64,000 nt of DNA. Origin: Tetracentron sinense (lineage: Eukaryota > Streptophyta > Magnoliopsida > Trochodendrales > Trochodendraceae). The translations under genes and the position numbers were made by a program. Positions within the stretch are counted from its first letter, which is position 1. Every line of letters starts with the position of its first letter. The notes below the pieces were generated by a model. That model was not told where the DNA came from and ran no database searches. It saw only the letters and a list, made by a program, of their open reading frames with translations. Positions 11,514 to 21,179 of the stretch are shown here, one piece after another. Where the stretch lies: contig CM026568.1 of assembly GCA_015143295.1 (NCBI GenBank), forward strand, positions 20,652,607 through 20,716,606. The letters run 5' to 3'.

Positions 11514-11799
11514 TGTTGGAAATACCTAAACTGAGATTTTATAGTTTCCTATTAGGAGTAGATCTTTTTCTTAGTGTTTCCTATTAGGACTATATCTTTT
11601 ATTTAGTTGTTTTGTTTTCTTTAAATAACAACCTTTGGGGGTGTTTTATTTAATGAGAGAATTATTATTATTAATTGCAAGAAGCCTAAAACATTATTTG
11701 ATTATTGAAATTAGTTCTTCCTATCCCTTCTGTGCTTCGTGAATTGTTTGTCATTTATTTTCTATTCCTATGATAAGTGTGATACAAATTCCCTAAACA
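11514..11799 (+). repeat. 3' LTR of the broken copia element
   Basis: It begins TGTTGGAAATACC right after the copia polypurine tract. The end is set at CCTAAACA as the first plausible CA terminus giving a normal copia LTR size; without the 5' LTR it is not firm. A TTTAAATAAC phrase near 11619 could be its TATA box. Confidence 0.5.
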
Positions 11800-12055
11800 T
11801 TTTTTGAAATGATTTTAGATTAACAAGTTATTAGAAAATTTGGTTGAACAAATTAATATTGGATCAAATTTCCATATTTTGTTAAATATTTCAGAATATA
11901 TTAGTTGTCAAAACAGTAAAAGTGGAACTATATGAGACAAAATTTTGAAATAAATTCACCAAAATTTCTTCAAAATCAGGATTACTTTACCGAAAATAAT
12001 AGAAGATCAAACACCCAAGTAGATTTGTGAAAAAAAGAAGAGCAGTATAGGCATA
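11800..12055. other. AT-rich intergenic DNA
   Basis: I see no gene or clear repeat boundary here. Confidence 0.3.
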
Positions 12056-12201
12056 CCTAGGAAATGGATTGTAAAATCCAAGGTTGGACCTCATTGGTCT
12101 ATGCCCCCCCTCTTAAATATCCAACACATTTGATGAGTATTTAAGAGGGAGGGCATGAACCAATGAAATCCAGCCTTGAATTTTACATTCCATTTTCCAG
12201 G
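12056..12201. mobile_element. Hairpin MITE with TA target duplication
   Basis: A near-perfect inverted repeat of about 67 bp per arm (CCTAGGAAATGG...CCATTTTCCAGG) meets around TTTAAGAGGG with a short loop. It is flanked by TA on both sides (12054-12055, 12202-12203), which fits a Tc1/mariner (Stowaway-like) MITE. The ends are not the usual CTCCCTCC, so the superfamily is inferred from the TA only. Confidence 0.6.
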
Positions 12202-12805
12202 TACGTTAACTATTTCCCAAAAAAGAATTAATTAAATTAAGTCCGTTCAACTTTCAGGCCCAATGAAATCAAAAAGATCCGAAGGTAATCGGACGTTCAA
12301 GAATAAGAACTTCCCGAAGATAGGGTCATTGCCAAAAAAAACTTCTAAAAGTTAGACATTGTCAACCCAAAAACAATCTACAAGATTCGGTCATTTTAGC
12401 TTTTTACAAAAAAAAAAAAAAAAAAGGTTTTCGTCAAGAACCGACATTTCTAAGTTTCTACAATGATGTGAGGGAGAAGAACATTCGTGTGAACGCGAGG
12501 GTCATCAAGAGTCCGCCCAAAATCTTTGAAATAATTAACGAATCTTGCCCCCACCAATCACCATGCGTTGGATCAGGGTTTCAATCCTGGATGAACCCTT
12601 TGTATTATTCCTACTTGCTTGCATTATGAGAACTTTTTACAAAGATTTCTATTTCAATTTGGGGGGGGGGGGTGTGATTCATGTTGTCGCAAAAAAAAGG
12701 TTTGAATTCTACGTGAAGATGTTGAGATCCTAAGATTAGTATGATTAGGGGACGTGACTAATGATAATTGGCAAAGTTCTAGAACCTAGAGGCTCATCTC
12801 TGCTG
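12202..12805. other. Intergenic DNA with homopolymer runs
   Basis: It contains an A run at about 12407-12425 and a G run at about 12661-12671. No gene is seen. Confidence 0.3.
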
Positions 12806-13125
12806 CGGGGTGTATGCTCAAAAAGTTAAGACTCAAACTCAGCTCGAATTGATTGGCTCATCTTGATTCACTAAAATATTAATAAAATTATTTTAATTAG
12901 TAATGTTTATTATTAATTATTATAATATTCAAACTCATCAAGCCTCAACCAGTCGAGCCGAATCAAACAGACTCTGGCACACACTCAACTGGAACACTTT
13001 TTCAAGCACCGAAAAAAGGTTATATTCGGTTCGATCAAGCAAAAAAATCATCTGGACTTGAGCCGATCCGAGCCGAGCCGAGCCGAGCCGAGTCCACAAG
13101 CTAGCTGGGCTTGGATACATCCCTA
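12806..13125. mobile_element. hAT-like non-autonomous element
   Basis: The right end reads GGATACATCCCTA, the inverse of TAGGGATGTATCC, a common plant hAT-MITE end; the left end CGGGGTGTATGCTC is a decayed partner. Subterminal GAGCCGAGCC pentamer repeats (13060-13092) near the right end are typical. No clean 8-bp target duplication is visible. Confidence 0.45.
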
Positions 13126-13550
13126 TTCGTCACCCTGGTTTGTTGGGGTGGACTTGGTGCATAGCTTCTGCCATGGTACTGTATGTGGGTGGTGGCTTTC
13201 CACACTCGATCTCTCTCTCTAGCAAACAGATCGGTGCGTTGATGGTGTAAATCATTAATCTGACTGATTTCGTATTACTCTAGTAGGTTTTAGCAACGTT
13301 TGATTTGTGATTATCCCACTATTATAATAATCAACGGCCGATTCAACTCACCCTGTCTGAGTGATTCGTTGACCGAATCGCTCGAGCCACCATTTTTGTC
13401 CAAGTATGAGTTCAGATCGATCTCAAGGTCAAACCGACTTGCTAAGTGGACCGAATTGGCCGGTGTCCATGTCAACATCGTCTTGGGCCGGTGCCCAAAC
13501 AACAATGCGCCAAGTAGACCAGAACAAAGTCGCTCCATCCTTTAAAAACT

Positions 13551-13834
13551 TGACCTCAAATTCTCTTGTGAAGCCAGAAATGTGGTCTCGCAACCACAAA
13601 ATTGGGGACATGTGGCTAAAATGTGGGGAGAAATCATTTCATTTTCTCCCGATGATTTTGATTTCTCCCCACTTGATGTCTCTTCTTCTTTATCTAACCA
13701 CTTCATCATAATATGTCATATAATGTGTGGAGAAGTCAAAATCATATGCCTATAAAATGACTTCTCCAATCAACTAATTTGTGGTTGCCCGAGTCAAGCC
13801 TTTCAGCTGGCTTTCACATAGAGAATCCAAGGCC
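13551..13834. mobile_element. Mutator-like MITE (GGCnTCGGATT family)
   Basis: Terminal inverted repeats of about 50 bp run from TGACCTCAAATTCTCTTGTG to the inverse of GGCCTTGGATTCTCTATGTG, each continuing to a GCAACCACAAA phrase. The core carries facing GGAGAAATCATTTCATTTTC and AATGACTTCTCC phrases. TAAAAACT occurs on both flanks (13543-13550, 13835-13842). Family placement rests on sister copies with perfect 9-bp duplications (45713, 48940). Confidence 0.7.
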
Positions 13835-13886
13835 TAAAAACTTGTACTATCCATCTCATCAAGGATGTGACGTGACCAGGTAGGCA

Positions 13887-14337
13887 TGGGATTGTATCTG
13901 GGAGATGCCAGAAATTTGGCCTCGGCATGATCTGACATATGACAATAAAAAGGGGGACATACATCATGTGGGGAGAAGTCAAAAACATGAGAGAAAATGA
14001 AATGACTTCTCCCCTTTTTTATCGCCACATGTCGAATGATGTGTGGATTCCCGAAACCAAATTTCGAGCAGAAAATGACTTCTTCCATTTTTTATCGCCA
14101 CATGTTGGAAGATGTGTGGAAGTCCCAAGACCAGGCTTCTCCAAGAGACAATCTAATGCCATGACTTGACACCTCCACCAATTATCCAACATGTGGCAAT
14201 AAAAAGTGAGAGATATCAAGTGGAGGAGAAGTAAAAAAAATGAAAGAAAATGAAATGACTTTTCTCAATTTTTATCGTCACATGTCGGATGATTTGTGGA
14301 AGCCCGAGACCGGGCTTCTCTACGAGACAATCCGATG
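13887..14337. mobile_element. Mutator-like MITE, composite copy
   Basis: The left end GGCATGGGATTGTATCTGGG and the inverse right end GGCATCGGATTGTCTCGTAG pair. Inside, the block ending GATGCCATGACTTGACA-like occurs twice (14145-14172 and 14328-14350), so one element has inserted next to or into another, or part was duplicated. Three GGAGAAGT...AATGACTT cores are present. Confidence 0.6.
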
Positions 14338-15005
14338 CCATGACTTGACACTTGGGTAAAAATAGCCGACTAACTATTAATGCACCACATAAATGCTAAC
14401 ACGTGGTAGTTGTTAGTAAGGTCGTTACGGTAGTAATGTTCAAAACCGGTGGCCTGTTTAGGAAGACTGAGGAGAGGTGTTCACATATCTTTTCTCCAAC
14501 GATAAGAACAAGGATAAGGAAAAAACAAAAGACGAAGAGTCTACTCTTCGACCTCTTCATTACTTGCATGAAGAGTACCGGGTACGTAGACTTTCGCTCT
14601 TCTTCTTGTTGCCTCTCTTGTTGTTGCATAGAGTTGAAAAAATGTATAAAAGCACGCGCATGAGGGATGGATTTCGTCTGGCCCTCTTGCCCTCAATCCA
14701 TAGGTTGACACGTGTCTCTTTTTTTGACACTCGTGAACTATGGTTAAGTCTCACTAATCCTTAGGATTCAATCATGTAACATTGATTTCAAATTTTTTTT
14801 TTTTTTTTTTAAATTTAACTATAGGAGTTAGAATATTTTAATGTTAAAAGGACAGTTAAAGGGTTCTGTGAGTGAGCCCAGATGGTTTTGGTCTGGTAAG
14901 GGTCAGATATAATATTTTAAGGTTAAAAGGACAGTTAAAGGGATCTATGAGTCAGTTAGATGGTAGTCTGGCGAGGGTCAAACCAAATCCGATCCCTACG
15001 CATGA
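14338..15005. other. Intergenic DNA with a decayed foldback-MITE arm
   Basis: 14695-14840 resembles one arm of the foldback family seen complete at 18662-19005 (phrases GGTTGACACGTGTC, CACTAATCC, GGATTCAATCATGTAAC). A T run lies at about 14793. The rest is unassigned. Confidence 0.35.
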
Positions 15006-15607
15006 GAGTATCTCCAATCGGGCTCTAAAAACGAGCTCTATTTTGATGAAACGATTTTCAAGTCTTCAAATTTGGAGAGTTAAGTGGGGGCTCCAAAATC
15101 TATCTCCAACATTATTTATTTATGTAGAATATCAATTTTTTAAAATTATATATCAACAAATCCTTTTACACTTTTTGCCCTACTTTTATAAAATTAGTAT
15201 AACTTTCAATATTTAAATCTGATTTTTATAAAATTAGTATTGGTGAAAAGATATCCACGATGCCTTTAAAATGAGACCAATAGTAAATATATTTAATAAA
15301 AATTATAAATTTCGAGGGAAATGTTGAAGGGAAATTTTGGAGGGAAATTTTGGATAAAATTATTGAATTTTGGATGAAAGTGGGGGGAGTGATTAAGTTT
15401 TACATTATTAACTCATGTGTTTTTGAAAGAAAATTAGTAAATATATGTGAGATATAAATTTTGTTTAAAGAAAATCTTATTTGTTGAATAGTGATAGAGA
15501 TAGAAATAGAGATCCATGGTTGAAGTTGTTTCAAATAAAGAAAAGAATTTTTCAATAAACAATAGTATTTTGAGTCTCTAAAATGGAGACTCCGGTTGGA
15601 GATGTTA
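15006..15607. mobile_element. Degenerate PIF/Harbinger-like MITE
   Basis: The left end GAGTATCTCCAATCGG and right end CCGGTTGGAGATGTTA are inverse of each other and resemble the GAGCATCTCCAAC ends of the clean copy at 50942-51400. The 3-bp flanks (TGA/CGA) no longer match. Confidence 0.45.
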
Positions 15608-15615
15608 CGAGGGAT

Positions 15616-15775
15616 TCGAGTTGGTACAGAGTTAGGGTCATATTTAATCCCGATTGAACTTTGGGGAGTTTAATTGCACCCATAGGTTAACAGTGTCCCT
15701 TTTAATTCTTATTGATTATAGTTATAGATTTATTAACCCTTAAGATTAAATAATCTAACTTTAGTTTTTTAAAAA
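15616..15775. repeat. Partial foldback-family arm
   Basis: It shares the ordered phrases ATTGAACT, TTTAATTGCACCCA, AGGTTAACAGTGTCCC and AATCTAACTTTAG with the foldback MITEs at 18662 and 20432. Only one arm is recognisable. Confidence 0.4.
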
Positions 15776-15947
15776 TATATATATTAACTTAAAGATTAAA
15801 ACTTCTTAACCAGAGTTTAAAGAAAAGTTAAAGTGGCTTGATGAGTGCGCTAAGTTTAATTGCAACTGTACACGATCTGGATTACCGGTCCCTTAGCTCA
15901 TAAGGGTGAGTGCCTCTCGTTTGATGGTGGCATGTTATCAAGTTCCG

Positions 15948-16270
15948 TAAGGTTCCGTTCTTTTGGTGGAACTTTTAAAGTCTAGAACTTATATTGTTTC
16001 ATGCCTAATTTTACTTGATGTCTAAAAAAATATTATCTCATAGAGTGCAAAAGTTCTACAAATATGGAACTTTCAAGTTCCAACAAAATTTTTGGATTTT
16101 TAAAGTTCCATGGACGTGGAACTTCTAATTAAATTGAATTTGGTAAATCTAATATATCATCGAGTAAAAAGGTTAGAAATCCCCTCCCTCGCTTCCTAGA
16201 CTCTTTGCCTCTTGTTCTAAAACATTAATGTTCCAGAATTTTAACAATTCCACCAAAAGAACGGAGCCTA
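15948..16270. mobile_element. hAT-like MITE with ~40-bp TIRs
   Basis: TAAGGTTCCGTTCTTTTGGT at the left and the inverse of TAGGCTCCGTTCTTTTGGT at the right form good terminal repeats, continuing to GGAACTTTTAAA / GGAATTGTTAAA. TAGGCTCCGTTC-type ends are common in plant hAT MITEs. No clear target duplication was seen. Confidence 0.55.
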
Positions 16271-17097
16271 AGAGAACTTTTTCTTCTTGGAGATCAGATT
16301 ACAGCCAATTGCAATTGAATTCAGTCAATAGTGCCATTTGAACCCAATTTTTGTAGCACGCTTGTCACTAGATTGCCGCATAACGAGAAGGAAGCTTGAA
16401 TAGTGCTACACTGATGTTCCCCTCGATGAACAACTTTGAATTGATGAGATGTTTTGAATATTTGATATGTTCGGAGTCTCTGGACTTTTTTTGTTGTGCG
16501 TAAAAGATATGTTAATTTGGACCTTTTTTTTTAGGTGTAGACATGATTTTATCATTAGTAGAGTTAGTACGTCAGATGTTAGCTTGGGCATTGGAGCTCT
16601 TGCAACTCATATATCCTTGGAGAATGGATTCCCCGACCTCCCTCCATTGAAGGCCATACTCCTACCACTCACACAAGAGGTGGGGGGTGTATGTTAATTT
16701 GGACTTTGGATGCCACATTTTGACATGTTTTAATTTGATGGTTTTTAACTCGCTAAACAGTAAACACAAAATGGGGGCGATATAAATGTTGTCTCACGAT
16801 GCTAGTATGGGTTCAAGTCGTCGTTGGCCCAAGAACGCAAATTTTGTATTAAAAATAACTTCTCTAAGAAGGGATGCATTCTAAATCAGACATAATTTTT
16901 TGTTAATATATCGGTCTAGAGACTAACAAAGTCTGGAAAATGTACATCCGAACACCCATATGTAAGACTTGAACCTGATTTTGTCCATCTCTTTGACACA
17001 AAGGGGAAAAAAAAAGTGTTTTAAGGTCAAATCTACGCCATCTGTTCTTCCAATTACTCACTCCCTCCTTTTCTTAATTTTATATTTTTTATCATTG
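16271..17097. other. Intergenic DNA
   Basis: Short open frames here have no recognisable domain. A phrase GGGTTCAAGTC near 16810 looks like a pol III B box but no A box precedes it. Confidence 0.3.
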
Positions 17098-17255
17098 CAT
17101 TATTGCAAGTAGTAAAGAGTCATTAGGAGTGAGCTCGGGTTTGAATCTTGGTCTAAGGGTTGCGAGGCCTACTCTTTGTACTAACCCAACTGCCAACCTA
17201 TACTTACTAACTTAAATAAATTATGACACCTAAATAAATAAATAAATAAATAAAA
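17098..17255 (+). mobile_element. tRNA-derived SINE candidate
   Basis: TTGCAAGTAGTAAAGAG resembles an A box, GGGTTTGAATCTT about 35 bp later resembles a B box (GGTTCGAATCC), and the copy ends in an AAAT repeat (17234-17252) as a SINE tail. Ends and target duplication are not clear. Confidence 0.45.
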
Positions 17256-17652
17256 GTGATAGCACACCCACACCTATTGCCATATGCTTAGATGAAAAAG
17301 GTGTAACCTTAGAGGGAGACTCTCAATAGACTTACTGAGTGATTGTCAGCCCATTCATCCCAAATATCAACACTTTCAACCACCAATGACTCGTACTCAA
17401 AAAGAAGAAGGACAGCTTCAATACGTGGGGTAGGGTAGACAATTTTTGGTGGACACTTTTGAATGGAGGTTCCAATGGCCTGAGTTTAGACTTGTATTTT
17501 TGTGATTGTGCTTGGATTTGCATTTATGTGATTTTTAGATATGCCCGACAGTAAAATGACACCCTACTTTCAAAAAGATTTTAAATGCACAGGACACTTA
17601 CCTGGTTGTGGTAGTATGTACTAAAATTTATTTTATTGAATTGTGGTGTCAC

Positions 17653-17825
17653 AATTTTTTTTTTTTGGGGTTGGTCCTTAACCATTTATCTACCTAGGTT
17701 AGGGGTTAGGAGGTCAGTAGGGTTAGCACTCACGGTGGGCGTCAACAGCCACACCAAAGACTCGAACATGAGTCGTAACTCCCCAAAGGGAGATACACTA
17801 CCACTGGGTCAACCCCTTGGTGTGT
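17653..17825 (-). mobile_element. tRNA-derived SINE
   Basis: On the minus strand the order is an A-box-like TGACCCAGTGGTAG, a B-box-like TGTTCGAGTCT, a body, then a poly(A) tail (the T run at 17655-17666 on plus). The flanks TGGTGTCAC (17644-17652) and TGGTGTAAC (17826-17834) form a 9-bp target duplication with one mismatch. SINEs are copied by LINE machinery; a LINE lies 8 kb away but need not be the source. Confidence 0.7.
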
Positions 17826-18030
17826 TGGTGTAACGGTTGTTATACCTATCCTTAGTCCCAACTTTAAATACTAATTAGTTCTCTATTCCATTAACTAACG
17901 AAAGATACTAACACAACTATTTGGGTTGGGGCTAACTGTATTCTAAGAACAACATAACACTGCAAAAAAAAAGAAAAAAAGATTTCAGTGATAATGTCCG
18001 AGTATTAGACTTGGGTATTGTTACTTTGAG

Positions 18031-18247
18031 GGATGGGATTTGATCTGATGATAGTCAGACCGAAACCTTATGGCTATAGTGCAGGGTGGGACATGTGACG
18101 ATAAAAGGGTAGAAGATATCAAATGGAGAGAAATCAAAAAAACAGGGGAAAATGAAATAACTTCTCCTCTTTTTATCGCCACATGTCGGACATCCACTTA
18201 CGTTGGATGATTTTAGTCTGACTACCACCTGATCAAATCTCATCTCT
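18031..18247. mobile_element. Mutator-like MITE
   Basis: Inverted ends GGATGGGATTTGATC...GATCAAATCTCATCTCT enclose the family core (GAAATCAAAAAAACAGG, AATAACTTCTCC, ATCGCCACATGTCGG). The flanks TACTTTGAG / TTCTTTGAA agree at 7 of 9 positions. Confidence 0.6.
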
Positions 18248-18249
18248 TT

Positions 18250-18600
18250 CTTTGAAGGATGCATGGAAAGGTGTTTAACTAAGGGTTTAACTAAGGATGT
18301 GATAGAATGCATGCACACGTTTTGTTAGGTGGTACATGCATACCTCCCTAGTTCGTCACGTGATCTCCTGACACTCATTAATTGTGGTTAAAATTCACTT
18401 ATTCTTAGGGTTAATTTTTGAGAAAAAATAAATCAAGGTTAGCTTATTTAATCCTAGGGTAAGTGAATCTTCAAAACAGTTAATGTGTCAAAGACTACAT
18501 GAAGTGAGTTAGAAAAGTATGCGTGTACTACCCAACAAAACACGCACATGTATGCTATCATCTCTTTAGTTAAATACCTTTCAATGTGTCCTACAAAGAG
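18250..18600. mobile_element. Foldback MITE with ~165-bp arms
   Basis: The left arm (AAGGATGCATGGAAAGGTGT, CACACGTTTTGTTAGGTGGT, ATTCACTTATTCTTAGGG) is repeated in inverse order on the right (ACACATTGAAAGGTATTT, GCGTGTTTTGTTGGGTAGT, ATTCACTTACCCTAGG). The arms meet near 18425. The middle is shared with other foldback copies in the window. Confidence 0.65.
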
Positions 18601-18661
18601 ACCAGTAGAAATCCGTTGAAAAAAAAACCCTGCAAAGGGACATGATAGGATGGTCAAAATA

Positions 18662-19005
18662 TTAAAGGAGATCAGATCACAATCAATTACGATTGAACTC
18701 TCGAATTCAATCGCATCCACAGGTCAACATGTGTCCTTACTGACCTCTATTAATTGTGTTTACAATTCATTAACTATTAGGGTTCAATCATCTAACCTTG
18801 GTTTTTAGAATTTTTTTCAAAAAAAAATACTAACTTTGAGGTAAAAGTTTTTTAATATTTATTTTTATAAATCAAGGTTAGATTATTAAACCCTAAGGAT
18901 TAGTGGATCTTAATTTTAGTTAATAAGAATTAACAGAGAATGTGTTGACCTGTCGGTGTGATTAAACTCTGCTCAGGTTCCATCGTGATTGACTGTGATC
19001 TTGTC
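18662..19005. mobile_element. Foldback MITE, full-length copy
   Basis: Left-arm phrases GATCACAATCAATTACGAT, AGGTCAACATGTGTCC and AATCTAACCTTGGTTT are matched in inverse on the right arm (GATCACAGTCAATCACGAT, AGGTCAACACATTC, AATCTAACCTTGATTT). Partial relatives are at 14695, 15616, 19203, 20432, 28743 and 44881. No transposase is present. Confidence 0.65.
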
Positions 19006-19202
19006 TCGAAATAAAGGCATGAGCCATGGACTCCAAAAAAAGAAGTCGTTGAATGAAAGGCAAAAAAGAAAAGAAAAGAAAAGAAATGATAAAAGGATTT
19101 CCGGGTCCACTGCCTTAATCTATGGACTCTGGTCCATAAATGATGGCCCATGATCAACGGATTCCAAATTGGGGTCCACTGCCTTAATCTGTGGACTCTG
19201 GT

Positions 19203-19376
19203 CCATAAATAGAGATCGAATCAGAGTCAATCAGGATTGAACTCAGGAAATTCAATCACATCCACATGTTCACATGTGTTCCCACTAATCCCAATTAACT
19301 GTAATTAAGATTAACACGTGTCTCTATTAACTATTAACTGTGATGAAGATTTAGGGTTGAACAATCTAACCTTAGT
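19203..19376. repeat. Partial foldback-family arm
   Basis: One arm only: GATCGAATCAGAGTCAATCA through TTCAATCACATCCACA to AACAATCTAACCTTAG, with an internal repeat of the CACATGTGT/ACACGTGTC phrase. Confidence 0.5.
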
Positions 19377-19550
19377 AACTCAAACCGTGGATAACCCTGT
19401 CCGCTTCCGCTCTCAAACCTTGATCCCATGGTTTGAGAGCGAAACTGTCATGGGATTGCGATTTCACGGGAATAAAGTACGGTTTTACAGTAGTGGAGCA
19501 ATTTGTACCTATATATTCTTACAAAAGTTTTAATCTTTGGACCTTCTTTT

Positions 19551-19828
19551 TGGCCATGGATTCTTTCTAGCGAAGTTAGAAAGGCTTGCCGTTAGCAACC
19601 ACAAATTAGCGGACATGTAGTTGGAGAAGTCATTTCATGGGCTCTATGATTTTGACTTCTTCATTCATTATATGACACATGACGATAAAGTAGTGAGATA
19701 AAGGGGAAGAGATATCAAATGGAGAGAAATCAAAATCATTGAGAAAAAATAAAATGACTTCTCCCCATTTTAGGTCCCCTATTTTGTGATTGCCTGAGAC
19801 CGCATTTCTGTTGAAGAGAATCCGAAGC
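19551..19828. mobile_element. Mutator-like MITE
   Basis: The left end TGGCCATGGATTCTTTCTAG and the inverse right end GCTTCGGATTCTCTTCAAC pair, both leading to CAACCACAAA / CAATCACAAA. Core phrases AGAAGTCATTTCATGG and AATGACTTCTCCCC are present. The flanking 9-mers match poorly. Confidence 0.6.
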
Positions 19829-19994
19829 ACTTGTTTCTTACAAATGTCTTACATCTCTTACATCTTTGACACAATTTTTCTTACAAAGTCATACACTTTT
19901 TGTACATTTGTGTACAAATGTCATACTATGACTTTTTACTTTATTTATTTTAAATTTTTTTTTTTTTTTTCATACATGAGAGATGGGATATAAC

Positions 19995-20430
19995 TAGAGT
20001 TGCCAGTGGATTGGATCTTGATCTAGATACGATCCGATTAGACGGGATCCTAATCCTATTGTAAATCTGTCGGATCAGATACAAATTTGAGATCTTGAAT
20101 CCGATTATAATCGGATCGGGTTTGGATCTATAGTGATCCGATCCGATTAAAATCCAATTTGATTAGATTATATATAATAATAATAATATTTATAAAAGTT
20201 TACAAATATGCTATAATAGTAATCATAATTTTTATTTTTTTGATTAAAATATTAAATTTTTAGATATATTAATATTAATCGGATCGGATTCGGATCTTGA
20301 ATTGGTAATCGGATTCAGATTGGATAACTTATAATCTGACGAATCTCGGATCTGGATTTGTCAGATTCTTAATCGAATCCGATTCGGATCTAGGCAGATC
20401 CGATCCAAATCCGAACCGTTGACAGCACTA
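19995..20430. mobile_element. hAT-like MITE rich in GATCCGAT repeats
   Basis: The ends are TAGAGTTGCCAGTGG and the inverse of TAGTGCTGTCAACGG, with 8-bp flanks GATATAAC / GATACAAG (6 of 8 agree). Both subterminal regions are filled with GGATC, ATCCGAT and TCGGAT words on both strands around an AT-rich core, as in the copies at 25459 and 39879. Confidence 0.65.
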
Positions 20431-20431
20431 G

Positions 20432-20615
20432 ATACAAGCAATTGTGATTGAATTCTCCTTGAGTTCAATCGCCAATTGTGATTGAACTCTCCCTAAGTTC
20501 AATTGCATCCAGAGGTCAACTCGTGTTTTTAAAAAATAATTTTTATTAATTATGGTTAAGATTCACTAATATAATAATATAACTTTGGTTTTCAAAAAAT
20601 ATTAAAATATTATTT
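20432..20615. repeat. Partial foldback-family arm with duplicated end
   Basis: The phrase CAATTGTGATTGAA...GTTCAATCGC/GTTCAATTGC occurs twice in tandem (20439-20472 and 20473-20507), followed by the usual ATCCAGAGGTCAACTCGTGT and a decayed ATTCACTAAT. Confidence 0.5.
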
Positions 20616-20760
20616 ATATATATCGATGCTCCTGAGGTACTCTTGATCCTATCTTAAATTAAAATTTGACTCTCTCACTTTCTCACCTCTAGCTTTGATT
20701 ACTTAAGTTTTTACCTTAATTTCTAGGCAAAAGTAGGAAAAGAATTTTACCCTAAGAATT
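20616..20760. repeat. Dispersed repeat, copy 1 (relative at 37905)
   Basis: The order GCTCCTGAGGTACTCTTGAT, CCTATCTTAAATT, CTCTCAC, GCTTTGATTACTTA matches 37905-37985 (GCTCTGGAGGTGCTCTTGAC, CCTATCCTAAATT, GCTTTGGTTACTTA). Family unknown. Confidence 0.4.
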
Positions 20761-20799
20761 AAGAATTAAAAGTTTCTTAACCAGTTAAAACATATATTT

Positions 20800-21179
20800 T
20801 TTTCCATAAACCAATGCTCCTCCCATGCCTGTCCCATAGCGTCAGTCATAATGACGCGTGGAAGAAAACACGGTATATGAGTCGGAAAGAACCGAGAAAA
20901 GTGTTTGGTTCCCAATCCTCTCTTTTAAAAGGGCGTTCCGAGTCTCTTTTCCACACAATAGACGCTATTCCCTTTGGTTATTTAGAGGCCTTATCTCTAT
21001 CTCAGATCCAAGATATTTAGAAGATTCTGAGAGTAATTCTTCAAATCCCATCTTTGGATACTAAATCAGGGGATATTCCTTCTCATTGAGGGGTTTTTTC
21101 ATTCCAAAGGGTTCTCAGATTTCGAAGAAATTCTAAGAAGATTTCGAGAAAAATCCCATTTTTTACAAACTGGAAAAAG
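20800..21179 (+). promoter_or_regulatory. Presumed promoter and 5' UTR of the Nudix gene
   Basis: A TTTTAAAAG word at about 20922 is the only TATA-like element in a sensible place. A GACGCGTGG word near 20853 resembles an ACGT/CGCG-type plant element. The 5' UTR boundary cannot be fixed from sequence alone. Confidence 0.3.

Noticed and set aside
16780..16830. Possible tRNA gene or SINE from a GGGTTCAAGTC B-box-like word
   Set aside because: No A box, no acceptor-stem pairing and no tail.
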